Source of the DNA: Prorocentrum cordatum
Lineage: Eukaryota > Sar > Dinophyceae > Prorocentrales > Prorocentraceae
DNA length: 64,000 nt
Direction: 5' to 3'
Assembly (NCBI GenBank): GCA_963575745.1
Contig: CAUYUJ010016064.1
Coordinates: forward strand, 113,501 to 177,500
Each line of letters opens with the position of its first letter. Within the stretch, counting starts at the first letter, position 1. Below the pieces are notes generated by a model. That model searched no databases. It saw only the letters and a list, made by a program, of their open reading frames with translations, and was not told where the DNA came from. A program made the translations under genes and the position numbers. Below, one piece after another: positions 43,938 to 53,896 of the stretch.

Positions 43938-44830
43938 GCCCGCCCAACTGCGGCCGCTGTCGATGTTCGACGACATTGGTTGTTGGGCATCGTGCCCATG
44001 TTCTCCGGCACCGCTGCGGGCTCGGGCCTCGCACCATTCCTGGTGGGAGACGTTGACGGGAGGACATGGATTATGCGGCGAGGCGGGAATTCTGGATGTC
44101 ATCTTCCGCCCCCCCTCGAGGAAAACCTCGACTTTCCTAGCCGCTCCGCTCTACCACTCCAAGGTCTCGTCACATCCTCGTTCCGCCATGCTCGCGGGTC
44201 GCGCGTCATACTTCGTCGAGCTTCCCTCTGACTTTCGGTCGTTCCGACCGTGACGCACGGCCCTCGCGTTTTCACAGCCACGGCACCTGGCCAGTCACCT
44301 CACACCGCTCAGGTGAGCTGCTCGGTGCCGTCCATAAATCAGAGCGTGAATTCCCTACCCCGCTTTCGCTTCCAGGCAAAACCAAGTCATACCACGCGCC
44401 TCCTCGTCAAGCGGCCTGACCAGTACAGGCCGCAGTTTGGCATCGCTTGGTATCTCTTGGAAGCGAGGGTGGCCAAGAGCGAGGTAGATTCGTTTGCCCC
44501 CTAATAAAAGCACGAGCGCGGCCTTTGAGTCCAGCCATTGAGCACGCACTCCGCTGCCGTGGCGCGCGCCCTCCAAAATGGCGGCCGGGCATCCTGCACT
44601 CATTGGGAAGGGGCGGGGGGGGGCCTGAACAGTTCTGGCCTTTCCTCTTTGCTCCGCCAGGGTTGCTGCCCGATCGCCCGCACAACCCCGACGGATGCTT
44701 CGCTGCTGGGCTCGCAGCTCCGGAACGCACGCCTCTGATATAGTACGAAGCGGGGCAGCTTTACCGCCGCCGTGCTCTCTCGCCAGCCACCAGCCACCGC
44801 AATTCTAGCTCCTCCACCTCTTTCTGCCTA
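43938..44830. other. No gene recognised
   Basis: Several mid-size frames exist on both strands, but none shows motifs, a signal peptide or domain structure. A segment at 44566-44585 contains CCAAAATGGCGGC, discussed among the rejected items. Confidence 0.45.
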
Positions 44831-45203
44831 TCCTGTTCCCTCTCCTCCTCCTCCTCCTCCTCCTCCTCCTCTCCTCCTCTTCCTCCTCCTCCTCCTCCTC
44901 ATCCTGGTTCCTCCTCCTCCTCCTCCTCTCCTCCTCATCCTCTTTCTCATCCTCCTCCTCTCCTCCTCCTCCTCCTCCTCCTCTTTCTCCTCCTCCTCAT
45001 CCGTCTTCTGCCTGGCCAGCGCTTGGGACGTGGCGGAGGCCCCCGCCAGCCCCCGAGGAGCGGCCGCGCAAGCAGAGGGCCTCGGACTCCGAGCCGCGCC
45101 AGGCCCGCCGCGCATCGTCATCGGTGTCGCCGTCGTCGTCGTGGTTCCCCCCCTCCTCCTCCTCCTCCTCCTCCTCCTCCTCCTCCTCCTCCTCCTCCTC
45201 CTC
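44831..45203. repeat. (TCC)n arrays flanking a short island
   Basis: 44840-45000 and 45150-45205 are CTC/TCC repeats. The island 45005-45145 encodes nothing recognisable. Confidence 0.93.
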
Positions 45204-45380
45204 CCGAGTGTCCGGAAACGCGATTTTCAATCCCGGCGTTTTGTTCTCGACTGCGGCCTTCGGGGACCGTCGTCGGGCCCTGGGGCAAGCAGGCGTGGAC
45301 CCGGGACGAGACCCTACCGAGGAGGGCTTCCCGGGCCGGAGGGGAGGCTCAGGGGCAACGGCTCGGGGGCGGGTCCTTCG

Positions 45381-45538
45381 AGGAAGAGGAGGAGGAGACC
45401 AGGAGGAGGAGGAGGAGGAGGAGGAGGAGGAGGACAAGGACAAGGAGGAGGAGGAGGAGCAGGAGGAAGAGAAACAAAACTAATGATACTAATCATACCG
45501 AGAAGAATAATACGAATAAGAAGAAGACTACTACGAAC
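45381..45538. repeat. Segmental duplication, copy 1 (partner 48131-48270)
   Basis: AGGAAGAGGAGGAGGAGACC begins both copies, 2750 bases apart. Both continue through (GGA)n and AGCAGGAGGAAGAGAAACAA to GACTACTACGAAC. The AT-rich tail shows they are homologous and not just similar simple repeats. Confidence 0.85.
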
Positions 45539-46369
45539 GAGGTCGGAGGGATCTCGGGCTTTTTTTCGTCGGCTCGCCACGGCGACGCAGCTTCAGGAGG
45601 CCTTCCAGCGGTTGCGCGCCTCGCCAATGGCGCCCCGGGCGTGCCCGACTCGTCCCGAGCGGCCGCTGGATGCCCGTGCCATGACCCGAAAGTCACCTGG
45701 GGATGGGTCGGAAATTGGAGCATATGCATTGCCAGTGGCGGGCGGTTTTTCGATCCCAGGACTTTGAGGGTCGGGGACGACGCCGGGGTGGTGTGGTGTA
45801 TATTTTATTTTTCCCCCGTTTTCCCAGGGAAACAGCAGAACATGTATACACCAGGATCCCGTATACACCAGGATCTGCTTTTCTGTGCGAGATTCAGTGT
45901 GAGGCCAGGCAAAGGCGTCGGTGTATAGAGTTCGGCTCCTTAATTGGTTCAGGCGGGGAAGCATCTACTCCGAATCGGCCCCAAATCGCCCAGTCATCGC
46001 CCATCCGGGGGCTGCGCCGCCTCTCTCCCGCCCGGAACCGTGCGGCTTCGTTATCGGGCAGTTCGTCGCCGATCTACAGGCGAAGCATTGCTGAGTCTGC
46101 CCTCCTGGGCCAGTCCGTCCCCCTCATCGGGCCCCCTCCCTCGAGGATTGAGGTGTCTGGGGGTGATTTGTCGCCGTGTTTTCCGTTCTTCGGGGAGCCC
46201 CACAGGTCACGGGTTGACCTCCTTCAGGTCTTTGGAGGTGGCCGTCGTCGTCGTCATCGTCGTCGTCGTCGTCGTCGTGCTCGTCAACCCGCGTTCTTTT
46301 ATTGGTTTTTTCTGCATTTCTTTTGTGTTCTTTTTTCGTGCTCGTCAACCCGCTACCTTCAAGACTAGG
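45539..46369. other. No gene recognised
   Basis: Contains a 16-base duplication (ATACACCAGGATC) at about 45844-45875 and a (GTC)n run at 46239-46280. No frame has recognisable features. Confidence 0.45.
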
Positions 46370-46863
46370 GAGAAGGACGTGATAGAAGATGGTGAGAGGG
46401 ACGAAAAGGAAGACGGAGATGACGATATGAACGGGGAGGGGAGGGAGGAAAGGATGAGGAGCAGGACGAGGAGGAGGAGCAGGAGGAGGAGGAGGAGGAA
46501 GGTGAGGGATACGAAGACTTTATTAGGACGAGGACAAAGACAAGGAGGAGGAGGACAAGGAGGACGAGGAAGAGGGAGGAGGACTGAGGAGGAGGAGGAG
46601 GAGGGAGAGGAGGAGGACGAGGAGGACTAGGAGGAGGAGGAGGAGGAGGAGGAGGAGGAGGAGGAGGACGAGGAGGAGTAGGAGGACGAGGAGGAGGAGG
46701 GGGAGGAGGAGGGGGAGGAACAAGAGGAGGAGGAGGAGGAGGAGGAGGAGAAAGAGGATGATGCGGAGCAGGAGGAGGAGGAAGAAGAAGAGGAATAGGA
46801 GGAAGAGGAGGAGACGGATAGCGAGGACGGGATTGAGGAGGAGGAGGAGGAGGAGGAAGAAAA
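46370..46863. repeat. (GGA)n-rich array
   Basis: GAGGAGGAGGA with GAC interruptions. A pure purine tract on the plus strand. Confidence 0.93.
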
Positions 46864-47440
46864 CTATGCGGGACTATGCGGAGAAGACGTCCACGGCTCT
46901 GTGAGCACAATGGAGCCTTGAGGCTTGCGGGGCCCTCTGCTCGAGGGGGGGCCCACGAAGTAAGACTCAGCCAAACAAGAATGGAAGGCCCCGCGCCGCA
47001 GGGACCCCCAGCAGGCCCCAGCAGCCCCCCCCAATAGGGCAGCCAGGGCTAAAAGACCCCAGGGCGTGACGTGGCCGCACCAGAGGAGCCGTGCAGCCGC
47101 ACTGCCCTGGGGGCCAGGGGCCCCAAGCGCCAGAAGTCGGGTCCCCGCTTCCTGCACCTCGCCGCGCCATCGGATCAGGCGACGGGTGCCGCCGCACCGC
47201 GGTCCAGTGGACCCTGCGGGCGCGCGTCGCAGGCCCGAGGGAGCCCGCGCAGGAGACCGAGCTGTTCGGCTTGATCTCTGGGCGCCCAAGCCCCCCCGCC
47301 ACCCTCCGCCAGTCCTGCGGATGATCTCTGGCTCATTTTTCTACCCCGCCGATACAGGCGGCACCGACCACCCGCCAGCTCCGCTGGCGGGCCCCCCCCC
47401 GGCCCCCCGGCTATCCCGATGTGCTCACCGGTGCGGGGGG
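46864..47440. other. Island with a possible small membrane-protein frame (minus)
   Basis: A minus-strand frame at 47289-46864 contains one hydrophobic stretch (PWGLLALAALLGGAAGACWG) with charged flanks, as in a single-pass membrane protein. No homology or start context supports it, and GC-rich DNA gives such frames by chance. Confidence 0.25.
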
Positions 47441-48215
47441 TGGAAGAGGCGGAGGAGGAGGAGGAGGAGGAGGAGGAGCAGGAGCAGGAGCAGGAGCAGC
47501 AGCAGGAGCAGCAGCAGCAGCAGCAGCAGCAGGAGCAGCAGCAGGAGCAGGAGCAGGGGGCGGATGAGGAGGATGAGAAGGATGACGAGGAAGAGGACGA
47601 GGAGGAGGAGGAGGAGGAGGAGGAGGAGGAGGAGGAGGAAGATGGAGGAGGTAGGAGGAGGAGGAGGAGGAGGAGGAGGAGGAGGAGGAGGAAAGGAGGA
47701 AGGAGAGGAGAAAAGAGGACACAGGAGGCGGCAGGACGAGGAGGAAGAGGATAAAGGAGGAGGAGGAGGGAGGAGGAGGAGGGAATAGCAGGAGGACGAC
47801 AGACGACAGACAAAAGACGAGGAGAAAAGGGATACGATGAAGGAAGTAAGAAGATAGCCAGGACGAGCAGAGCAGGAGGAGCAGCAAGAGCAGGGTACGG
47901 GGTGGAGAGTATAAGTGATACTATGGACAAGGAGAGGTAGGAGGAGGAGGAGCAGGAGCAGGAAGAGGAGGAGGAGGAGGAGGAGTAGGAGGTGGAGGCG
48001 GAAGCGGAACTGGAGGCCAAGGAGGCGGAGGAGGCGGAGGATGCGGGGGAGGGTGCGGGGGAGGAGGAGGAGAAGGAGGAGGAGGAGAAGGAGGAGGAGG
48101 AGGAGGAATAGGAGGACAATAAGGAGGAGGAGGAAGAGGAGGAGGAGACCAGGAGGAGGAGGAGGACAATGACAAGGAGGAGGAGGATGAGCAGGAGGAA
48201 GAGAAACAACAATAC
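47441..48215. repeat. (GGA)n and (GCA)n array
   Basis: 47441-47760 is GGA with an AGCAGCAGC part at 47488-47560. 47760-47935 is less regular. 47935-48215 is GGA again and includes the second copy of the segmental duplication. Confidence 0.9.
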
Positions 48216-48270
48216 TGATACGAATCATATCAAGAAGCATAATACGAATCTGATGAAGACTACTACGAAC
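48131..48270. repeat. Segmental duplication, copy 2 (partner 45381-45538)
   Basis: See the partner. This copy lacks about 20 bases of the GGA part and differs at scattered positions in the AT-rich tail. Confidence 0.85.
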
Positions 48271-48620
48271 TGTATTGATAATACTGGCCAGGATAGCAAT
48301 GATAATACTATCAAGGCTATTCCGATCACGAACAACCTTATCAATACACATTCCGAGCAAAAGTCCTACAAGGAAGACTGCTACAACTACTAATATTTCT
48401 GATATTGATGAAAATGAATAATACGATACCCGAATAACAAAACGACACCACTGCTTTTATACGTACGCACCTACTAATACCAGTGATAATACATTTAGTA
48501 GTAACCGTACTGAGAAGACGAATGAACACATCACGAATATCAACAAAGGAAAGCCAAATATGATACGACTACGGATAATAATACTACGAATGACAATACT
48601 ACGAAAAATACGACGACGAA
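48271..48620. other. AT-rich segment with ACTACGAA words; no gene
   Basis: Degenerate AATACTACGAA units (for example 48575-48610). Composition is far from the GC-rich average. Confidence 0.5.
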
Positions 48621-49790
48621 AACGAAGAGGAGGAGGATGAGGTTGAGGAGGAGAACGAGGAGGAGTTGGAAGAGGAGGAGGAGGTGGAGGAGGAGAAGGA
48701 GGAGGAGCGGAGGAAGAAGGCGGAGGCCGGGGCGCGCGGACGGAGGCCGGAGGAGGAGAGGGTCGGCGGAGGAAGGGCGGAGGAGGTGGGCGACGGGCGA
48801 ATGATGATGTATGATGATGATGGATGATGATGATGAGGATGATGATGGATGATGATGATGATGATGATGATGAGGATTTGAGGAGAGGATTTGCAAGGTG
48901 AGGGGTGGAGGTATTGAAGGATGAGGAGGAGGAGGAGATGAGGATGAGGAGGAGGGAGGGGGAGGAGGAGGAGGAGGAGGGCTGGAAGAAGGAGGGAGGA
49001 AAGGAAGAGGAGGAAGAGAAGGAGGAGAGAGGAGGAGGAGGAAAGAGGAGGAAAGGAGGAGAAGAAAGGAGGAGGAAAGGAAAGGAGAGGAGAGGAAGGG
49101 AGGAGGAGAGGAGGAGGAGGAACAGGAGAAATAGAAGGAGGAGTTCGGAGGCGGAGGTGGAGGAGAAGAAAAGAAGAAAGAAAGGAGAAGAAGACGAGAA
49201 AAGGAGAGAAGAAAGAGCGGAGTGGAGGAAAGAGGCGCGAGGAAGAAAAAAAAGAAAAAAGGAGGAGGAGTAGGAGGAGGAGGAGGAAGGGAGGAGGGAG
49301 GAGGGAGGAGGAGGAGGAGGAGGAGGAGAAGTAGGACGTCGTGGAGGATGTGGAGGAGGCGGAGGAGTTGGAGGAGTTGGAGGAGTTGGAGGAGGAAGAG
49401 GAAGAGGAGGAGGAGGTGGAGGAGGAGGATGATGAGGAGGAAGGGCGAGAAGCAGAAAGAGGAAGAGAAGGAGAAGGAGGAGGACGAGCTGGAGGAGCAG
49501 GAGGAGGAGGAGGCGGAGGAGGAGGGAGGAGGAGGGAGGAGGCGTGGAGGAGGAGGAGGAGGAGGAGAAAGAGGAGGAGGAGGCCGACGAGGCTGAGGAG
49601 GCGGATGGGGTTGAATGAGTTGGAGGAGGAGGAGGAGCAGCAGCAGCAGCACCACCACCACCACCACCACCAGCACCAGTACCAGCACCAGCACCAGTAC
49701 CAGCACCAGCAGCACCACCAGCACCACCAGCAGCACAAGAAGGAGGGAAAAGCAGCAGCAGCAGCAGGAGGAGGAGGAGGAGCTCGAGTG
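48621..49790. repeat. (GGA)n array with GAT and CAG/CAC inserts
   Basis: (GGA)n dominates. (GAT)n lies at 48800-48880 and a CAGCAGCACCACCAC tract at 49635-49735. Very long Ser/Leu/Pro frames on the minus strand come from the repeat. Confidence 0.93.
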
Positions 49791-50940
49791 GCAGAAGGAG
49801 CGGGGGAAGGCCGAGCGGGAGAAATCCATGGAGCCGGCAGCGACGAGGAAGTGCAGTCGTGTCCAGCAGCGCGGGCCGCGGTGGGCCACGGCGCGGCCAG
49901 CGCTGCAGCGGGAGCCCCAGCCTCGAAGCTCGGGGAAGGCTCCGCTTGCGAACGGCCGGACGCCGACCCTGTTCGCCAAGACCAGGAGGAGCAGGAGGAG
50001 GAGGAGGAAAATGAGGAGGAGAAGGAGGAGCAGAAGGAGGAGGGGCGACCACGACGACGAAGGCTCCGATTTGGAAGAGAAGCAGGTGCAAGAGCAAGTC
50101 GTTGGATCCTGCGCGCAAGCCCGCCGGCCGCGGGAGCGGCGGGCGCCCGGCTGCGCGCTGTCGTGCGAGAGATTGGGAGAGGAGAGCGGTACGCGTATAG
50201 CGTTCACGCCCAGGTCGTGTTCGCGCGGCGTCGCTTTGTGGCCTTCTCTCAGTGTGTCTCAGCGTGTGCAGGCTGTGGCGCCAGCCGTGCTTGTGTCACA
50301 GCTTCTGGTGTCAGCGATCGGAGGTGTCGAGGGCCTCGCGCGTCTGTGGCCCCCACCCGTGGTCGCTTCATCTCGTGGCTTTTGTGATGTGTTTCTTGCA
50401 CTGCCCCCCATCACCCTACGGTCGGACAGGGTACCCTGGTGTTCTCAGTGTCTGTCGCATGTGAAGGGCACCCTCGGTGATCTTACGGTTTGGCTTGTCT
50501 TGGCCGGCGGGGTGTCGCTTGTTCTTGAAGGATGTTCTTCTGGCCTAGGTCCGGCTGTATCCCTCCCTCCCTCCCTTGTTCGTGGGCGTGAAACGTGTCC
50601 GTACCCGCGGCCTTGCGGGCAGGAGGCCCTACGAGCGGCGACACCGCGGACACGGGCCTTTTGTTCGCGGAGGTCCCGCGCGGAACGTATCCGTGCGACC
50701 GCGTGTCCGCGAGATTGGGCCCCAGAATCCAGACCTTGAGGGTGCGGATCTACCCGTCGTTCGTTGAAAGTACGTAGGTATTTTCGGATGTTCGGCTCCC
50801 AATCTACTCCAGGTTCCTTCCTACACTTCAAGAGTCGAGCGGCTCCCCCTGTTCCCTTGTCTTCAGGGGGCGGGCGGAAGCCCAATCTACCAAAACGACC
50901 ACCCTTCGGGTGATAAGGAGGTGAGGGGGGGAGGGACCAA
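49791..50940. other. No gene recognised
   Basis: A plus-strand frame stays open from 49615 to 50739, but its first third is repeat-encoded and the rest has no motif. At 49885-49910 it shares GCCAGCGCTGCAGCGGGAGC with the 53-bp minisatellite at 24101. Confidence 0.4.
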
Positions 50941-51775
50941 CGTCGCACTCGATCGATCTCACTCTCGATATCACTATCGATCTCACTATCGATCTCACAT
51001 TCGGTCTCACGTTCGATCTCACTATCGATCTCCCATTCGGTCTCACTATCGATTTCACTATCGATATCACAATCGATCTCACATTCGGTCTCACTATCGA
51101 TCTCACTATCGATCTCACAGTCGATCTCACATTTGGTCTCACTATCGATCTCACTATCGATATCACAATCGATCTCACATTCGGTCTCACTATCGATCTC
51201 ACTATCGATCTCACTATCGATATCCCATTCGGTCTCACTATCGATTTCACTATCGATATCACAATCGATCTCACATTCGGTCTCACTATCGATCTCACTA
51301 TCGATCTCACAATCGATCTCAAAATCAGTCTCACCATCGATCTCACTATCGATATCACAATCGATCTCACAGTCGGTATCACTATCGATCGCACTATCGA
51401 TCTCACAATCGATCTCACAATCATTTTCACCTTCGGTCTCACTATCGATTTCACTATCGACATCACAATCGATATCACAATCGATCCCACATTCGGTCTC
51501 ACTATCGATATCACTATCGATATCATTATCGATCTCATTCGATCGATCTGACTATCGATCTCACTATCGATCTCACTATCGATCTCACTATCGATCTCAG
51601 ATTCGGTCTCACTATCGATCTCACTATCGATCTCGCAATCGATCTCACAATCAATCTCACATTCGGTCTCACTATCGATTTCACTATCGATCTCACATTC
51701 GGTCTCACAATCGATCTCACATTCGGTCTCACATTCGGTCTCACTACCAATCACAATCGATCTCGCAATCGACGT
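50941..51775. repeat. Dodecamer satellite CTCACTATCGAT, about 69 units, with higher-order structure
   Basis: Units are CTCACTATCGAT, CTCACATTCGGT, CTCACAATCGAT and ATCACAATCGAT. The order of variants repeats: CCCATTCGG lies at about 51032 and 51224, a 192-base spacing (16 units), and the following units match. Period 12 keeps frames open on both strands. ClaI sites (ATCGAT) recur throughout. Confidence 0.95.
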
Positions 51776-51972
51776 CATCATCATCATCATCATCATCACC
51801 ATCATCATCATCATATCATCATCATCATCATCAACAACATCAACATCATCAACATTGTCATCATCGCCATCGTCAACATCATCATCATCATCATCATCAT
51901 TACCATCATCATCATCACCATCATCATCATAATCATCATCATCATCTTCATCATCATCATCATCAACATCAT
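51776..51972. repeat. (ATC)n microsatellite
   Basis: TCATCATCATC with AAC interruptions, directly joined to the dodecamer array. Confidence 0.95.
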
Positions 51973-51976
51973 GATC

Positions 51977-52150
51977 GGGACACCGGCGGGACACCGCGCG
52001 CCACCGGCCGCCCGGTGGAGAATCATTTGGTCCGGCCGCGCCTCAGCCACAGAGGACACCACCGGGACACCGGCGGGACACCGCGCGCCACCGGCCGCCC
52101 GGTGGAGAATCATTTGGTCCGTCCGCGCCTCAACCACAGGAGACTTTCCT
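51977..52150. repeat. 87-bp tandem duplication
   Basis: GGGACACCGGCGGGACACCG begins at 51977 and 52064. The copies differ at only a few positions, so the event is recent. Each contains an inverted repeat, CACCGGCCGCCCGGTG. Confidence 0.92.
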
Positions 52151-52291
52151 CTCGCCCGCCCACGCAGTTTCGCCTCGCCCGCACGCACGGCACGCACGAA
52201 CACGAAACCGAAATCGATTTCCCGGTAGGGGGGCTCTCCGTTCCACTTCGATCTCACCCCCTCACCTCCGACTTCCATCGCTTCCCTACCT

Positions 52292-52507
52292 CATGCTTTT
52301 ACGAGGGGAACGAAGAGTGGCATAAAAGTAACAACTCGGAGGTCCGCGCGGATTTCTGCGCTGGACCCTCCTCCCTGGCGCGCGGAGCGCGCCAGGAGCG
52401 GCGCCAGAGGCGCCGCCAGGGGGGGTCCAGCGCGGATCCGAGAAATCCGCGCGGACCTCCGAGATTTAAGTTTATGCCATTCTTCGTTCCCCTATCCATG
52501 CTTTTAC
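52292..52507. mobile_element. Foldback MITE family A with 11-bp target duplication
   Basis: CATGCTTTTAC flanks the element (52292-52302 and 52497-52507). The 194-bp body has inverted arms of about 75 bp: GGGGAACGAAGAGTGGCATA on the left and GGGGAACGAAGAATGGCATA reversed on the right, continuing through CTCGGAGGTCCGCGCGGATT and GCGCTGGACC. The centre is itself palindromic (TGGCGCGCGGAGCGCGCCA). An 11-bp duplication is in the range known for Mutator-like elements; that assignment is an inference. Confidence 0.9.
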
Positions 52508-52661
52508 CTGCCTCCTCCCACCGACGTGTACAGTGAGCGGCTTGAACAAGGAACGCTTGCTTTTCAAAAGGGGCTCGGTCGTTCCCTGGGCCTGCATGCG
52601 GTATTTTCTCGTTCCTTACGCGCTTATGTATTCCAGATCGTTCCGTATGCGTTACTCTTAA

Positions 52662-52817
52662 GTCGGGATTTTCGACGAAAAGTATCCCAAAAAATAGTCC
52701 GAGAATAGTGAATAGTCTGGGGACTATTTTTTTAGTATTTTTTGTCCTTCTTGGGGCATTTTGAGGGTTATTTTTGATTTGTCGTCGAAAATCCCCATGT
52801 AGGGGGACACGCCCGAC
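52662..52817. mobile_element. MITE family D, copy 1
   Basis: The left end GTCGGG-ATTTTCGACGAAAA and the right end, reversed, GTCGGGCGTGTCCCCCTACA then GGGGATTTTCGACGA match the element at 63734-63917. The left arm lacks the GTGTCCCCCTACA part present in the other copy, so one arm has a deletion. The interior is AT-rich. Confidence 0.82.
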
Positions 52818-53699
52818 ATAACGTTCCTCCTGGGAGAAAAAAAGTGGCGTCGTTCCTTACCTGTCCTTCCTTAGGCCGGGCCGATGCCTGCACGGGCACG
52901 GCTCGCCGCTCGTGCCTCGCCCTTGCCCTCGCCCTCGCCGCCCCGGGGGGGGAGCCGCGCGCGCAGCAGGACTCGGAGCCGGAGAGGCGCCCGCCGGAGG
53001 CGCGCGCCGGCGCCGCGGCGGAGGCAGCGCTGGGGCAGGAGCCTCCCCAGACCTGGAGGGTTTCGCCGAAGGGCTTCGGCGACCTGTCTTCCTCCTCCTC
53101 CTCCTCCTCCTCCTCCTCCTCCTCCTCCCTCCTCCCTCCTCCTCGCCCCGGAGGGGCACCCCCATAAGTGGGGTGTCGGGCCAAAGCGCCCCCTGGCGGA
53201 GGCGGGGACCGCTGGGCCTTCGGGGGAAAAGCCCCCGCGCCCGGGATGGCCCCCAAAGCGGGGTCCCCTTCCCGGGGGGCCCCCGGCCACGCAGCCTCCC
53301 ACGGGAGCCTGGCTACCCAGCCAGGTGTCCCCCGTGGGAGTCGTGGCTGGGGGTCCGTCTTCCCCGTCGTGTCGTCGCCGTCGCTGTCGTCGTCTGTCGT
53401 GTCGTTGCGGGCCCCTGGGTGGGTGGCCTGGGGTTTGGTGGGGCCTGGCCCTTGTCCGTTCTGTCGGGGGCCGGGTGTTTCCGGCTGGGGTGTTGTTCGC
53501 CCGACAGAACGTGGCGGGGGAGCTGGCCCTGCCATCCCCGTGCTGCCCGCTTGCGGGGGGCCCGCCCGCGCCGCGAGCGCCCGGCGGCCCGCGGCGCGCC
53601 GCGGCCGCGGCGGCGCGCGCGGCTGAGCCTGTGGCTCAGCATGCTATGCTTTTGGTGCGTTCACCTTCCGACCTTTCGAGGCGCCGCTCATCATCATCA
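52818..53699. other. No gene recognised; short (TCC)n array inside
   Basis: 53090-53135 is (TCC)n. GC-rich frames on both strands have no motifs. Confidence 0.45.
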
Positions 53700-53852
53700 T
53701 CCTCCCTCCTCCTCCTCCTCCTCCTCCTCCTCCTCTCCTCCTCCTCCTCCCTCCTCCTCCCTCCTCCTCCTCCTCCTCCCCTCCTCCTCCTCCTCCTCCT
53801 CCTCCTCCTCCTCCTCCTCCTCCTCCTCCTCCTCCTCCTCTCTCCTCCTCCT
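53700..53852. repeat. (CTC)n array joined to the LINE 5' end
   Basis: CTCCTCCTC with occasional CTCCCTCC, ending CTCCTCCT directly at the T-CCG of the relict spliced leader. Confidence 0.95.
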
Positions 53853-53896
53853 TCCGTAACCATTTTGGCTCAACTCCGTAGCGGAAGGCTCTGAGG
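53853..53896 (+). other. Relict spliced leader, probably two in tandem
   Basis: 53853-53874 reads T-CCGTAACCATTTTGGCTCAA-C, differing from DinoSL at two positions (G to A, final G to C). At once there follows TCCGTAGC (53875-53882), then GGCTC (53887-53891) and GAG, which aligns with a second, more decayed DinoSL. Tandem relict leaders are known for dinoflagellate genes that went through more than one retroposition round. Confidence 0.82.

Noticed and set aside
44566-44585. GCCATTTTGG on the minus strand, resembling the core of DinoSL
   Set aside because: Only 10 bases match and neither the CCGTA start nor the CTCAAG end is present. One such match in 128 kb of both strands is not significant.
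46864-47289. Small membrane protein on the minus strand
   Set aside because: One hydrophobic stretch in a GC-rich frame is too little. Kept only as a low-confidence remark.
48457-50118. Frames of over 500 codons rich in Ser/Leu/Pro on the minus strand
   Set aside because: Three overlapping frames are open at once over (GGA)n DNA, which is a repeat effect.
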